NCBI RefSeq assembly: GCF_041381155.1
Contig: NC_091149.1
Location: 16,508,609-16,572,608, forward strand
Length of the DNA stretch: 64,000 nucleotides
Direction of reading: 5' to 3'
DNA from: Argopecten irradians
Taxonomy: Eukaryota > Mollusca > Bivalvia > Pectinida > Pectinidae
Below, piece by piece: positions 25,698 through 37,399 of the stretch. Every line of letters begins with the position of its first letter. Within the stretch, counting starts at the first letter, position 1. The notes below the pieces were generated by a model. The model had not been told where the DNA came from and ran no database searches. It worked only from the letters and a program-made list of their open reading frames with translations. The position numbers and the translations under genes are program-made.

Positions 25698-27055
25698 TGC
25701 AGCACAGGCCTACACTCACACACCAGACTTTCACTATGGCAACACAGGGCTACACTCACACACCTCAGATATTTTCTATGGTAACATAGGCTTACACTCA
25801 CATACCTCAGACCTTCACCATGGTAACACATGCCTAAAGTAACACACCTCAGATCTTCACTATATAATAACACATGTCTACATGCACACACCGCAGATAT
25901 TCACACTGGTAACACAGGCCTACACTTATACACCTCAGATCTTCACTATGGAAATACAGGCCTACAGTCACACACCTCAGATCTTCACCATGGTAACACA
26001 AGCCTACAGTCACACACCTCAGATCTTCACCATGGTAACACAAGCCTACACTCACACACCTCAGATCTTCACTATGGCAACACAGACCTATACTCACATA
26101 CCTCACTTCTTCACTATGGCAACACAGGTCTACAGTCAAACACCTCAGATCTTCACCATGGTAACACAGGCTTACACTCACATTACTCAGATCTTCACTA
26201 TGGTAAAACAGGCCTACACTCACACACCTCAGATCTTCACCATGGTAACACAAACCTACACTCACACACCTCACACCTTCACTATGGCAACACAGGCCTA
26301 CACTCACACACCTCAGATCTTCACTATAGTAACACAGGCCTACACTCACACACCTCAGATCTTCACCATGGTAACACAGGCCTACACTCACACACCTCAG
26401 ATCTTCACCATGGTAACACAAGCCTACACTCACACACCTCAGATCTTCACCATGGTAACACAAGCCTACACTCACACACCTCACACCTTCACTATGGCAA
26501 CACAGGTCTACAGTCAAACACCTCAGATCTTCACCATGGTAACACAAGCCTACACTCACACACCTCACACCTTCACTATGGCAACACAGGCCTACACTCA
26601 CACACCTCAGATCTTCACTATAGTAACACAGGCCTACACTCACACACCTCAGATCTTCACCATGGTAACACAGGCCTACACTCACACACCTCAGATCTTC
26701 ACTATAGTAACACAGGCCTACACTCACACACCTCAAATCTTCACCATGGTAACACAGGCCTACACTCACACACCTCAGATCTTCACCATGGTAACACAGA
26801 CCTACACTCACACACCTCAGATCTTCACCATGGTAACACAGGCCTACACTCACACACCTCAGATCTTCACCATGGTAACACAGGCCTACACTCACACACC
26901 TCAGATCTTCACCATGGTAACACAGGCCTACACTCACACACCTCAGATATTTTCTATGGTAAAAAAGGCTTACACTCACATTACTCAGACCTTCACCATG
27001 GCAACACAGGCCTACATTCATACACCTCAGATCTTCACTATAGTAACACAGAGCT
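25698..27055. repeat. 42-bp minisatellite, array 2
   Basis: Same 42-bp unit as array 1, about 32 units, with the most regular stretch at 26220-26940. A ~160-bp string of unusual units (about 25760-25915, including an ACTATATAATAACACATG variant) is almost identical to 23660-23825 in array 1. Array growth has therefore involved duplication of multi-unit blocks. Long ORFs on both strands (up to about 454 and 390 codons) are a consequence of the 42-bp period. Confidence 0.93.
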
Positions 27056-28320
27056 ACAGATTATCCCGGATATACAGATATCTCGATTGCGATTGGCTAC
27101 TAAAATTGGATATGAAGTTTAAGTATATTTTTAGAAATCACGTCACCGGAACATGCCTTGATGAACGGAAACGATGTCAATCAACTGTTGTTTGTCATCG
27201 ATTTGTACTATTGTATAATCGTACGAAAAATAATGTATGTATTTGAAGTCAAATGTTAATAATTATAACCTTACATTACTTATATGATAACGTAACATCA
27301 GTGATTGTTAATCTAAAACATGTTAACACGCGAGGTAAGCGGTCGCGGGAAGTCAGTACGTAGACCGGCTTACGTCATCACTATCACCACTTTATCCGAT
27401 ATTTAGATATATAACAATAGGGATAAGAAGCCCTCATAAACGTAGCCTTACTGTCTTAATCTCTGCCACTGTATTCATAAGCTATTTAGGAGATTTTATA
27501 TTAAAAACTTAAGACATATAAATATTTAGCGGATATAGCTACATGTATACACGTAAACACGTTTCTCCATTTCATTTATTTTGTAAATGGATTAGTGGCT
27601 TATTCTCTGCAGTAATTTTGTGAAATGTTACCCCAAAATTTGTCTTATTAAGCACCCTTTCATTTTTTATTTTTCAAAAAAACCTGGGAGTTTATTTGAT
27701 CAAATATAATAATATTATTTATATATAAAGGATCATACATAAGTGTTCATTTCAATGTGGATCTTATGTGTGAGGTTTTAGTTTGGATTATTTACCTAAA
27801 TTGATGCCCTTGGATTATATTCTTTTGGTTTTGAATTAGTAAATCAATATAGGATGTACATGTATTGTGTGGGGTCCGTTTATGGTCAGTGATAATGGTT
27901 TTACCTAGTCTCTGATTACTGTAACTAACAATAAGAAAAAATAAGGGTCCATGTAGTGTTCTCCCCGGGTCTTTGCGAGAACAAAATACTGCGAGAGAAC
28001 TTTGATAAAATCTCATATGAAATTAACACAAATTTAAATGCCAAAATGTTACGCAAAAATCCAGGCAGCAATTTTGAAATCACATCATTTTTCTAGGCGT
28101 TATATTTTGTTTCTGTCATCACATCACAGTGGATTTCCTGCCAGGCACAGCCAATTCTAGGCTATACATGTACATGTATCACACTAGTGACTGCGTGTAT
28201 GCAGAAATATATATCAAACGGGCGAAATTAATAGATATCAGGCTGAACTATGATAAATAAACATATATAAACATGTGCACATACATGTAGTAAGCTAAAC
28301 ATGCCTATAACATAATATAA
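27056..28320. repeat. Duplicated ~485-bp block followed by unassigned AT-rich DNA
   Basis: 27078-27563 is about 97 percent identical by eye to 33153-33630, and its first part matches 30075-30235. From 27564 to 28320 I see no gene. A piece at about 27615-27715 (CTTATTAAGCACCCTTTCAT) resembles the right half of the MITE at 41829-42043. Confidence 0.7.
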
Positions 28321-28471
28321 GACTCTTTCATATGTGGATATGAAGGATAGGGATATTCTACCCGAGGGTCACAAAATGTAGTAAAACCCGAGGCTTTCCG
28401 AGGGTTTTGCAACATTTTGTGATCCCGAGGGTAGAATATCCCTATCCTTCATATCCACTTATGAAAGAGTA
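28321..28471. repeat. ~150-bp hairpin (near-perfect palindrome)
   Basis: The left arm begins CTCTTTCATATGTGGATATG and the right arm ends CATATCCACTTATGAAAGAG. The arms are about 60-70 bp each, with an inner pairing of AAAACCCGAGG with its inverse and a loop of only a few bases. I see no coding content. It abuts a second inverted-ended element. Confidence 0.85.
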
Positions 28472-28473
28472 TT

Positions 28474-28800
28474 TTTCTTTCATACCTCAACGTTTTATTG
28501 CAATTTTACAACTATAATATCCCGCCATTTTGAAATAAATTCCAAGAAATCCACGACTGAGAGTCAATTTTCCATACATGAAAAATTACGTGATATTTTC
28601 AACAAAAATTCCGTTGTTTGCATCTTTTATATTAAAACCAGTAAAACAATCTTAAAATTTTACGGAGGAAATAGCAATTTTGTTGACGCCGTGACGTCAC
28701 GAGGCTTTATTGCATGGGTAGTCATGCAATACAGCCTCAGGTGACATGAATTTATTGCCCTAGACCAGCCAGTATTACACCCGTAGTTATGAAAGAAATA
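28474..28800. mobile_element. MITE-like element with TTTCTTTCATA termini
   Basis: The left end TTTCTTTCATACCTC and right end GTTATGAAAGAAA are inverted relative to each other, about 325 bp apart. The interior contains a GTGACGTCACGAGGC stretch and a GCATGGGTAGTCATGC palindrome. It has no ORF of note. It sits directly against the hairpin at 28321-28471, which ends in related sequence (ATGAAAGAGT), so the two may form one composite element. Confidence 0.55.
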
Positions 28801-30934
28801 GGAATGTTCCATGCCGAGTCAGCAACTTTAATCATCTTCGCTTTCGGCCAGCTTTCGTTTTGTGTTCCAAAAATAGAATATGACGGTATAACCTGTTCTA
28901 TACACGAAACCTGTACTATAGATCACAAACCTAACCCTAATTAGAATCAACAGGTTAGGTTTGATGAAACCCCCGGATACGGTACGATACTAACACAGTC
29001 CGTCGGTCAGAGTCATGTTTTATCAAACGAGAGGGATATTCATTTCTCTTACACTCAGAATGAAAAACAGACCCGACCTGTACGACGTTCTGATGTATAA
29101 CCCTATAACTAAACTAAATCATCAACACTAATAATTTTAAAAATCTAACGTCCGTACCGTACCACGTAAAGGGTTTCAAATGAGCACAAGCTATACGGTT
29201 CCGCTGATATATAGACAACTTCTGGTCGAACAATTAATTGTTCCAACAAAAATTTGTTCTTACTACGTCACAGAATACTGGATTCTGATTGGCTACACTA
29301 CTTCTGGTCGAACAATAAATTGTTCATACTTGCTACCAATTAATTGTTAATTAATCCAAAAGGAATAAGTCACTGAGTGATCATGCATATATTCGGGTAA
29401 TATGATGAAACACATGAACATGGGTAACCCCCAGTCAACACAGATAATTAACGACAACGCCAGTAGAAGATCGATATTTGGGAAAAAGATGAATAATGAG
29501 AAGCGTCCGTGATTTGTTTAGGGAAATGATGTAATTAGGGAATTGTTAAGAAACATTTTCTACAAAAGCGAACTGAAGACCAATTTACATCACATATTGT
29601 AATTTTCAGTTTTTGTTTTGTTTATGTTTATGTTTTTTACTTTCACTTTTGATTCCATCGAAATTCAACGGCTCGGGCCGGATAGGAGAGCTTGTGCTTT
29701 TGAAGTAATGACTGCCACTATATATACACCTGACAGTAATCATATATACATGTATAAATATAATTCAAACATTAATATCCTTTTTCAGAACCCTTACCCT
29801 AGGCCTTCTCCACAAAGCAACTTAGCTATGAGAGAACACAAATCTATTACCAAAACACTGACACATTTAAATAAAAACAAATTCAGGCATACATAGTCTA
29901 GAACTAAATTACGATACCTACTATTAGTAAAAAATAATGTAAAAAAAACCTACTGTATTAACCTAAAGCGGCGTGTATTATGGGCCTAGAGGAGATCTGA
30001 CTCGTATTTACGCCGCGAGAGAGCCGGTTAGGAGTGCTCCATATGACAAGCAGTGGGTATATATAGCCAGACAATCTCGATTGCGATTGGCTACTAAAAT
30101 TGGATATGAAGTTAAAGTATATTTTTAGAAATCGCGTCACCGGAACATTCCTTGATGAACGGAAACGATGTCAATCAACTGTTGTTTGTCATCGATTTGT
30201 ACTACGAAAAATAATGTGTGTAATTGAAGTCCAATGTTAATAGTCAGCTAAAAATGCCTATTACATAAATAGGAATGTTCCATGCTGAGTCAGCAACTTT
30301 AATTATCCTCGCTTTCGTCCAGCTTTTGTTTTGTGTTCCAAAAATATAAATTTGACGGTATATTTTCAAAATGTTGGGGGTTGGTATTCCCCACGTTTTA
30401 CTGACGTTTAAGATAGCCAGTCATTGTAATTAAATCATCAATTACGCCTTAAAAGTATATATAAATGTACAAAACAACTTCGGGTGTGTGTCTCTTTCAA
30501 CTGTAGATTGTATAATTGAAATGAAAATATACTTACAGATTATCTGTACTGAATCTTCAGATGACGCGATCCTTACACAAAGGAATCCTCGGAATAACAC
30601 AATAAGTCCAAAAGGAAAAGTCACTGAGTTATCATCCATATATTCGGGTAATATGATGAAACACATGAACATGGGTAACCCCTAGTCAACACAGATAATT
30701 AACGACAACGCCACTAACGTCCGTACCGTACCACGTAAAGGGTTTCAAATGAGCACAAGCTATACGGTTCCGCTGATATATAGACAACTTCTGGTCGAAC
30801 AATTAATTGTTCCAACAAAAAATTGTTCTTACTACGTCACAGAATACTGGATTCTGATTGGCTACACAACTTCTGGTCGAACAATGAATTGTTCATACTA
30901 GCTAACAATTAATTGTTCCAACAAAAAAATTGTT

Positions 30935-31172
30935 CATACTAGCTCCCAATAAATTGTTCTTACTAGCTCCAATTAATTGTTGTAACAAAAAATTGTTCAT
31001 ACTAGCTCCCAATAAATTGTTCTTACTAGCTCCAATTAATTGTTGTAACAAAAAATTGTTCATACTAGCTCCCAATAAATTGTTCTTACTAGCTCCAATT
31101 AATTGTTGTAACAAAAAATTGTTCATACTAGCTCCCAATAAATTGTGCTTACTAGCTCCAATTAATTGTTGA
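30935..31172. repeat. 63-bp minisatellite, array 1
   Basis: About four copies of a 63-bp unit containing ACTAGCTCCCAATAAATTG and ACTAGCTCCAATTAATTG halves. A 63-bp period keeps frames open on both strands, giving 80- and 105-codon ORFs that are shadows of the repeat. The unit itself looks like a dimer of a ~31-bp ancestral motif built around AATTGTT. Confidence 0.9.
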
Positions 31173-31195
31173 AACAAACAAAAAATCATACTATA

Positions 31196-31400
31196 TATAT
31201 ACATAAAAAGAAAACACAACTATAAAACAGTTTTTTTTTCCTCCCTAGCGCTTTCTCGGCTCATGCCGGTCTTCAGGGGTTTGAATTCTTTTCAAAAAAG
31301 AATTCAAAAAAGAATTCAAACCCCTGAAGACCGGCATGAGCCGAGAAAGCGCTAGGGAGGAAAAAACTGTTTTATAGTTGTGTTTTCTTTTTATGTATAT
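31196..31400. repeat. ~200-bp near-perfect inverted repeat
   Basis: The arms are 31196-31293 and 31304-31400, about 95 bp each, meeting in short AAAAAAGAATTC repeats. The only clear differences are the lengths of the T/A runs. Each arm contains CCCCTGAAGACCGGCATGAG then CCGAGAAAGCGCTAGGGAGG. The outer ends read ATACATAAAAAGAAAACAC. The sequence reads like two head-to-head copies of one element terminus. I see no ORF inside. Confidence 0.9.
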
Positions 31401-31435
31401 GGAAACCATCACATGGACATTGTTCTTTTTTATTT

Positions 31436-31457
31436 ATATATATATATATATATATAT
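31436..31457. repeat. TA microsatellite
   Basis: A short (TA)n run between the palindrome and the second copy of the ATGTTGGGGG block, at the duplication breakpoint. Confidence 0.85.
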
Positions 31458-32009
31458 TAAATGTTGGGGGTTGGTATTCCCCACGTTTTACTGACGTTTA
31501 AGATAGCCAGTAATTGTAATTAAATCATCAATTACGCCTTAAAATTATATATAAATGTACAAAACAACTTCGGGTGTGTGTCTCTTTCAACTGTAGATTG
31601 TATAATTGAAATGAAAATATACTTACAGATTATCTGTACTGAATCTTCAGATGACGCGATCCTTACACAAAGGAATCCTCGGAATAACACAATAAGTCCA
31701 AAAGGAAAAGTCACTGAGTGATCATCCATATATTCGGGTAATATGATGAAACACATGAACATGGGTAACCCCCAGTCAACACAGATAATTAACGACAACG
31801 CCACTAACGTCCATACCGTACCACGTAAAGGGTTTCAAATGAGCACAAGCTATACGGTTCCGCTGATATATAGACAACTTCTGGTCGAACAATTAATTGT
31901 TCCAACAAAAAATTGTTCTTACTACGTCACAGAATACTGGATTCTGATTGGCTACACAACTTCTGGTCGAACAATGAATTGTTCATACTAGCTAACAATT
32001 AATTGTTCC

Positions 32010-32275
32010 AACAAAAAAATTGTTCATACTAGCTCCCAATAAATTGTTCTTACTAGCTCCAATTAATTGTTGTAACACAAAATTGTTCATACTAGCTCCC
32101 AATAAATTGTTCTTACTAGCTCCAATTAATTGTTGTAACAAAAAATGTTCATACTAGCTCCCAATAAATTGTTCTTACTAGCTCCAATTAATTGTTGTAA
32201 CAAAAAAATGTTCATACTAGCTCCCAATAAATTGTCCTTACTAGCTCCAATTAATTGTTGTAAGAAAAAAATGTT
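32010..32275. repeat. 63-bp minisatellite, array 2
   Basis: Second copy of the 63-bp array, about four units, duplicated together with its flanking block. One- and two-base deletions in the A runs (AAAAAATG in place of AAAAAATTG) destroy the reading frame that is open in array 1. Confidence 0.88.
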
Positions 32276-33632
32276 CATACATTTAAAATATATATAAATA
32301 TACAAAACAACTTATGTCGGGTGTATGTCTCTTTCAACTGTAGATTGTATAATTGAAATGAAAATATACTTACAGATTATCTGTACTGAATCTTCAGATG
32401 ACGCGATCCTTACACAAAGGAATCCTCGGAATAACACAATAAGTCCAAAAGGAATAAGTCACTGAGTGATCATCCATATATCCGGGTAATATAATGAAAC
32501 ACATGAACATGGGTAACCCCCAGTCAACACAGATAATTAACGACAACGCCAGTAGAAGATCGATATTTGGGAAAAATATAAATAATGAGAAGCGTCCGTG
32601 ATTTGTTTAGGGAAATGATGTAATTAGGGAATTGTTAAGATACATTTTCTACAAATGCGAACTGAAGACCAATTTACATCACATATTGTAATTTTGAGTT
32701 TTTGTTTGTTTATGTTAATGTTTTTTACTTTCACTTTTGATTACACAGAAATTCAACGGCTCGGGCCGGATAGGAGAGCAACTATATATAATGACTGCAA
32801 CTATATATACACGTGACATTAATTATATATACATGTGTAAATATAATTCAAACATTAATATCCTTTTTCAGGACCCTAATTACCCTAGGTCTTCTCCACG
32901 AAGCAACTTAATTAGCTATGAGAGAACACAAATCTATTACCAAAACACTGACACATTTAAATAAAAACAAATTCAGGCGTACATAGTCTAGAACTTAATT
33001 ACGATACCTACTATTAGTAATAAATAATGTAAAAAAAAAAACCTTCTGTATTAACCTAAAGCGGCGTGTATTATGGGTCTAGAGGAGATCTGACTCGTAT
33101 TTACGCCGCGAGAGAGCTCCATATGACAAGCAGTGGGTATATATAGCCAGACAATCTCGATTGCGATTGGCTACTAAAATTGGATATGAAGTTTAAGTAT
33201 ATTTTTAGAAATCACGTCACCGGAACATGCCTTGATGAACGGAAACGATGTTAATCAACTGTTGTTTGTCATCGATTTGTAGTATTGTATAATCGTACGA
33301 AAAATAATGTATGTATTTGAAGTCAATTATAATTATAACCTTACATTACTTATATGATTACGTAACATCAGTGATTGTTAATCTAAAACATGTTAACACG
33401 CGAGGTAAGCAGTGGTGGGAAGTCAGTACGTAGACCGGCTTACGTCATCATTATCACCACTTTATCCGAGATTTAGATATATAACAATAGGGATAAGAAG
33501 CCCTCATCAACGTAGCCTTACTGTCTTAATCTCTGCCGCTGTATTCATAAGCTATTTAGGAGGTTTTATATTAAAAACTTAAGACATATAAATATTTAGC
33601 GGATATAGCTACATGTATACACGTAAACAGAC

Positions 33633-36300
33633 AATTTGCAAATGTTGTTAACAGATCTACATGCATTTCCTGATTATTGATGATATGGTATATGATATAT
33701 GAATTCATCAACAGCATGAAAAGGTAGGTAGAACAATTTTAAATTATTGAAAAGTAATATTATTATAATATCAATTAAAACTAATATTACTTTTCCAATC
33801 AATTTAAATTGATATTGTTTTAAAATCAATAGAAATTAATATTATTTTAGAATCAGTTAAAATAAATATTATCTTAAAATCAATTAAAAGTGATGGTATT
33901 TCAAATCAGGTGGAATATTCTTTAAGTTTGATTCTAACACTACGCGCATCATCTTCTTTTTGATAGCAATAATATCATTTAAATCATTTAAAGTAACATA
34001 ACATATTCTTGAAAACAGCCTGACTAAAATATAGATCACCATTATACTCTACATACGTTAATCGTGGCACAGTGATAATCTGTATTTTTATCAAATTGTC
34101 TTCAGAAATGTAAAAAAAAACGATACATAATTTAAGAGCTTCACGGGCCTTAACGGTCACCCGAGTTCTGACACATCATGAAACAAAGACATAAATTCCT
34201 AAAAAAATGGCCCATATACACCCTTGAAGTGAGTCAGTGATTTTATCAATTTGACCTTGAAATTATAAAGAGTATTAAAGTTTGATTCAACGACATCTGC
34301 GAATTCAGAAGAAGGATAATTTTGGACATGGCGTTTAAATGATATCTCATGCTAACAATTTTACAAACAGTTTTGTTCCTAAGAAAATTGAGTAAATAAT
34401 GCTTATAAATTTCTATTCCCTATATTTATAATAAATCGCGTGCGTATGTCAAATGAATAGTCGCGTCAATCTTTCAGTATTATATCATAAGGATTTTAGT
34501 GCTTTCTATAATACACGTAATACAGTACAATATTGTAAAACAAAGGACAGTGAACGCGTACCTACATATAATTTTAACGGACAGATGGATGTATATATTT
34601 ATTTCAGACACTACATTTGACATTGCTATACAAATTTCCTTGATTTTATTGTTGTTCGATTAACCGCGGTAATTATATTTGCTTGTCACATAAAGTTAAT
34701 TGAGTAATTATATTACGTACACGGGGCAACCAGGTGGTATGACACTTATATTAGCCTCAGGACAATGGACACGCCAATTAAGTATAATTAGCCTACCCGC
34801 CTGACCAGTATATTTAGAGCAGTAAATGTCAGGTGGTTATCGTATGTATTTCATTTAAGCTTATGTTTATACTCTGTAAGATCAGTGAATTCGAAAGCCA
34901 CGACCACCGAACGGACAACACGGCACTATTTTGGAATATCCAGGATATGCCTACCGTTCACGGCCAAATTGCTATTGTATACATAATAAAAGACCGTCAA
35001 AAGAAATCATTACGGATCCTTGTTTCTTTTACGAAATCAACATTTTGTATAACAAGTGAAAAATTCCTTGTCATAAATACATTCAAGGTCAAATACACAT
35101 TCATTTGCTCAGGAGATGAATTTGTCCACTATTATCGTCATCTTTCAAACCACTTTTATATTTAGGTCATTTAACAATCCTAAGGATTTAGTCCGAACAG
35201 TTATAATCTACAATTATCGATCACACATTAACCAAGATAAAAAACTGTTTTATCCACCAACATTTTAAACGTATTTTAAACTTCAACAATTGTATTAGAA
35301 CAATTCAAAAATATATACATGTATATACATATGATTTCTCACTCACACATTTATCAAACCATTCATTATATACCTTCAAATATGATTTTTATGATAATAT
35401 GTAGATTCTTACCATTAAAATTTTTTAAACTTCAACAATTTTATTAGAACAATTTAAATAATTAAAAATATACAAATGATTCTGTACTCACATTTTTTTC
35501 AAACAATCCATTACCTACTTTCAAATATATTTCTATGATAATAAAATATGTAAATTCTAACCAATATAAAATTTGAAACTTCAACAATTTTATTTGAAAA
35601 ATTAAAATAATTAAAACATATACATACGATTCGTCACTGACAGGTTTACAAAATGGTTTAGCGGAACCTTTAATCAACAACGTAAAGGTGGCCTCCGAAT
35701 CCTTGTTTATCGATCTGATTGAAACACATATCCTTATTATCACTATTGAACGGAGTGGTTTAAAGGATCTGTTTTTTATTCAGACTTAGTATTCCATCAA
35801 CCAAAACAAATGTAGTCACACAGCAATTCATTGTCTATACCGTTTTATATCTTTCATTCTGAATATATATTAAATACATTTTAATATTTGTCTTTCTCTC
35901 TTTTTACGCTTACGATTTTACTTTTAAAAAGTTTTCATATTCAATCATCCTCATTTCACTTAACATTCGACTTCCACACAGTTAAAATATATAAGAAAAT
36001 ATTTAAGGCGCGCAACACCTGATTAGAGATGTAATGTGAGTAAGTGTGATTTAATTTTTAAACTTTTCAATTTGACTAAATGATTATTTTATAGCTTTCA
36101 TTCTGAACGAAATGTCTTATATTGAATACATTCTAACAGTTGTCCTTCTCTCTTTTCAGAAATCGAAAATAAATGTCATCAACGATGTCAGTGTGTTTGT
36201 TCTATCTGTCTATAGTACTAACCAGGCAAAGAATTGACGAATGACTCTAAATACTACTGTAAACAAAAGCTGCCCACCTAAATATAAGCTTCAGTACTTT
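33633..36300. other. AT-rich region without a recognisable gene
   Basis: At 34134-34440 there is an old copy of the repeat at 48897-50245 (AAGAGCTTCACGGGCC, TTAACGGTCACCCGAGTTC, ATGAAACAAAGACATA). At about 35262-35660, three loose ~150-bp repeats share TTTTAAACTTCAACAATTTT. A 110-codon ORF at 34833-35165 is the longest here, but I recognise no domain in it, and its base composition is like the surrounding DNA. I see no RNA gene. Confidence 0.5.
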
Positions 36301-36310
36301 TGTCAATAGA

Positions 36311-36392
36311 TATCCTCGATATACCAGGGCTTCCCATCATTTCCGATCTCTATAGATCGTAAGTGATCGGAAGCCCTGGAGTATCGAGGATG
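36311..36392. mobile_element. 82-bp MITE with 9-bp target-site duplication
   Basis: The inverted arms TATCCTCGATATACCAGGGC and GCCCTGGAGTATCGAGGATG flank a short loop. GTCAATAGA occurs immediately on both sides (36302-36310 and 36393-36401). A 9-bp duplication is typical of Mutator-like insertions. The element is essentially two terminal repeats back to back. Confidence 0.8.
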
Positions 36393-37399
36393 GTCAATAG
36401 ACTTTTCACGACTCAACGACCAATGGCTATGACTTTGACCGTGTTAAAGACAGATCAAAGGTCCGGACCGATAGGTGGCGCTCGTGTTGAAGCATGCGCA
36501 GTATTCCACCACGTGTTTAGAAGAGGATGTATGGTTCGTAACAAAGGTAAGTGGTGTTGTCATATTTTATTAAGCAAATTATCATACGAAACAAACTTCT
36601 ACATCATTAAAGAAATGATTTTTATTTTTTTTATTTTTACTGGTGTGTAAACTGCATTTGTTGGACAGATATTTTAAATGACACACCAGTAAACAACAAC
36701 AAAAATAAAAGCATTCCTTCCATCAACTTTTCAACCGACTATCTCTTTTAAAGGAGGGGTATCACTTTGGGCCGTTTTACGGCCGCTCAGTGATAAGCAA
36801 AATATTTTGCATGAAGATACATTAGGGTCAGCTGCATATTGTATGCTTTTCAGAATATCCATTTTTTCTGCGCTCATGGTAATTTCAGAGGTCAAAGGGT
36901 GAAAATTCACATTTTCATTGTTTAAGTCCTATTTAATTAAATATTAGAACAGATATAACATTTTTTGCATGTTTTGCCTGTAAATATTGGGTTTATGAAA
37001 TTCAATTTAGCAAACCGATCAAAAATTAAAAGTAGGTCACAGTGACCTAGTTAAGCATTTATTCTATTACAATTGAGCATTGAAACCTTAATATTTTTTG
37101 TTGAAAACCAGGATTTTTTAAAATACTTGATAGCTTGAAATTGTTGTTTAATACTCCATATGGGATCTTGAAATGACCTGCTTAAAATGATTACATCCTA
37201 TGGTCACATTGGCTCGGTCACGTGCATAAATTAGGTTCATATTCAATGGATGGTATCATTTGTCCACTATGTATATGCTGTTTTCCCATGTTCAAAGCAT
37301 GATTTCAAATCATTTAGACTGGGTTTATGAGCTTTATTTCAAGCAACGCCTTCACTGAGGTAGGATGTTATTATTATGCCTGCTGCCCTAATGCAAGGT
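36393..37399. other. Unassigned interval with one small MITE
   Basis: 36609-36722 is a deleted relative of the MITE at 55611-55762: both share AATGATTTTTATTTTTTT ends and the ACTGGTGTGTAAACTGCATT repeat. Around 36440-36548 the base composition is richer in GC, and an AAAGGTAAGTGG resembling a splice donor occurs. It could be a first exon of an unrecognised plus-strand gene, but I cannot support one. The rest shows nothing recognisable. Confidence 0.4.

Larger units (their letters stand above)
28801..33632. repeat. Mosaic of intra-locus segmental duplications
   Basis: Blocks seen more than once include a GTGTTCCAAAAATA block (28801-28877 and 30270-30348) and a block starting ATGTTGGGGGTTGGTATTCC (30371-31167, 31461-32278, and a partial copy from about 32279). 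A block from about 29396 to 30236 matches about 32486-33300, and the terminal block 33153-33630 matches 27078-27563. Copies are about 95-98 percent alike by eye. I recognise no gene. Short ORFs such as the one around 29618-29896 are duplicated with the blocks and decay between copies. Confidence 0.75.

Noticed and set aside
21800..27250. ORFs of 295-630 codons, rich in His/Thr or Cys, over the 42-bp arrays on both strands
   Set aside because: They exist in several frames on both strands because the 42-bp unit is divisible by three and lacks stops. Unit variants and short CA-run changes alter the frame freely. No start or stop context or domain supports coding.
30902..31219. ORFs on both strands built of LAPINCCNKK-type or ASKNNLLG-type repeats
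   Set aside because: Product of the 63-bp minisatellite. The duplicate array at 32010-32275 has indels that destroy the frame, so it is not maintained.
27078..33630. A large LTR retrotransposon bounded by the ~480-bp direct repeats
   Set aside because: A third partial copy lies inside, no PBS, polypurine tract or gag/pol is present, and the interior is itself a duplication mosaic.
34833..35165. 110-codon plus-strand ORF as a gene
   Set aside because: No domain, composition like the flanking AT-rich DNA, and no splice or repeat evidence. The length is not surprising by chance.
36440..36560. First exon of an unknown plus-strand gene ending at a GGTAAGT donor
   Set aside because: Only local GC content and one donor-like string support it. 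No downstream exon could be linked.
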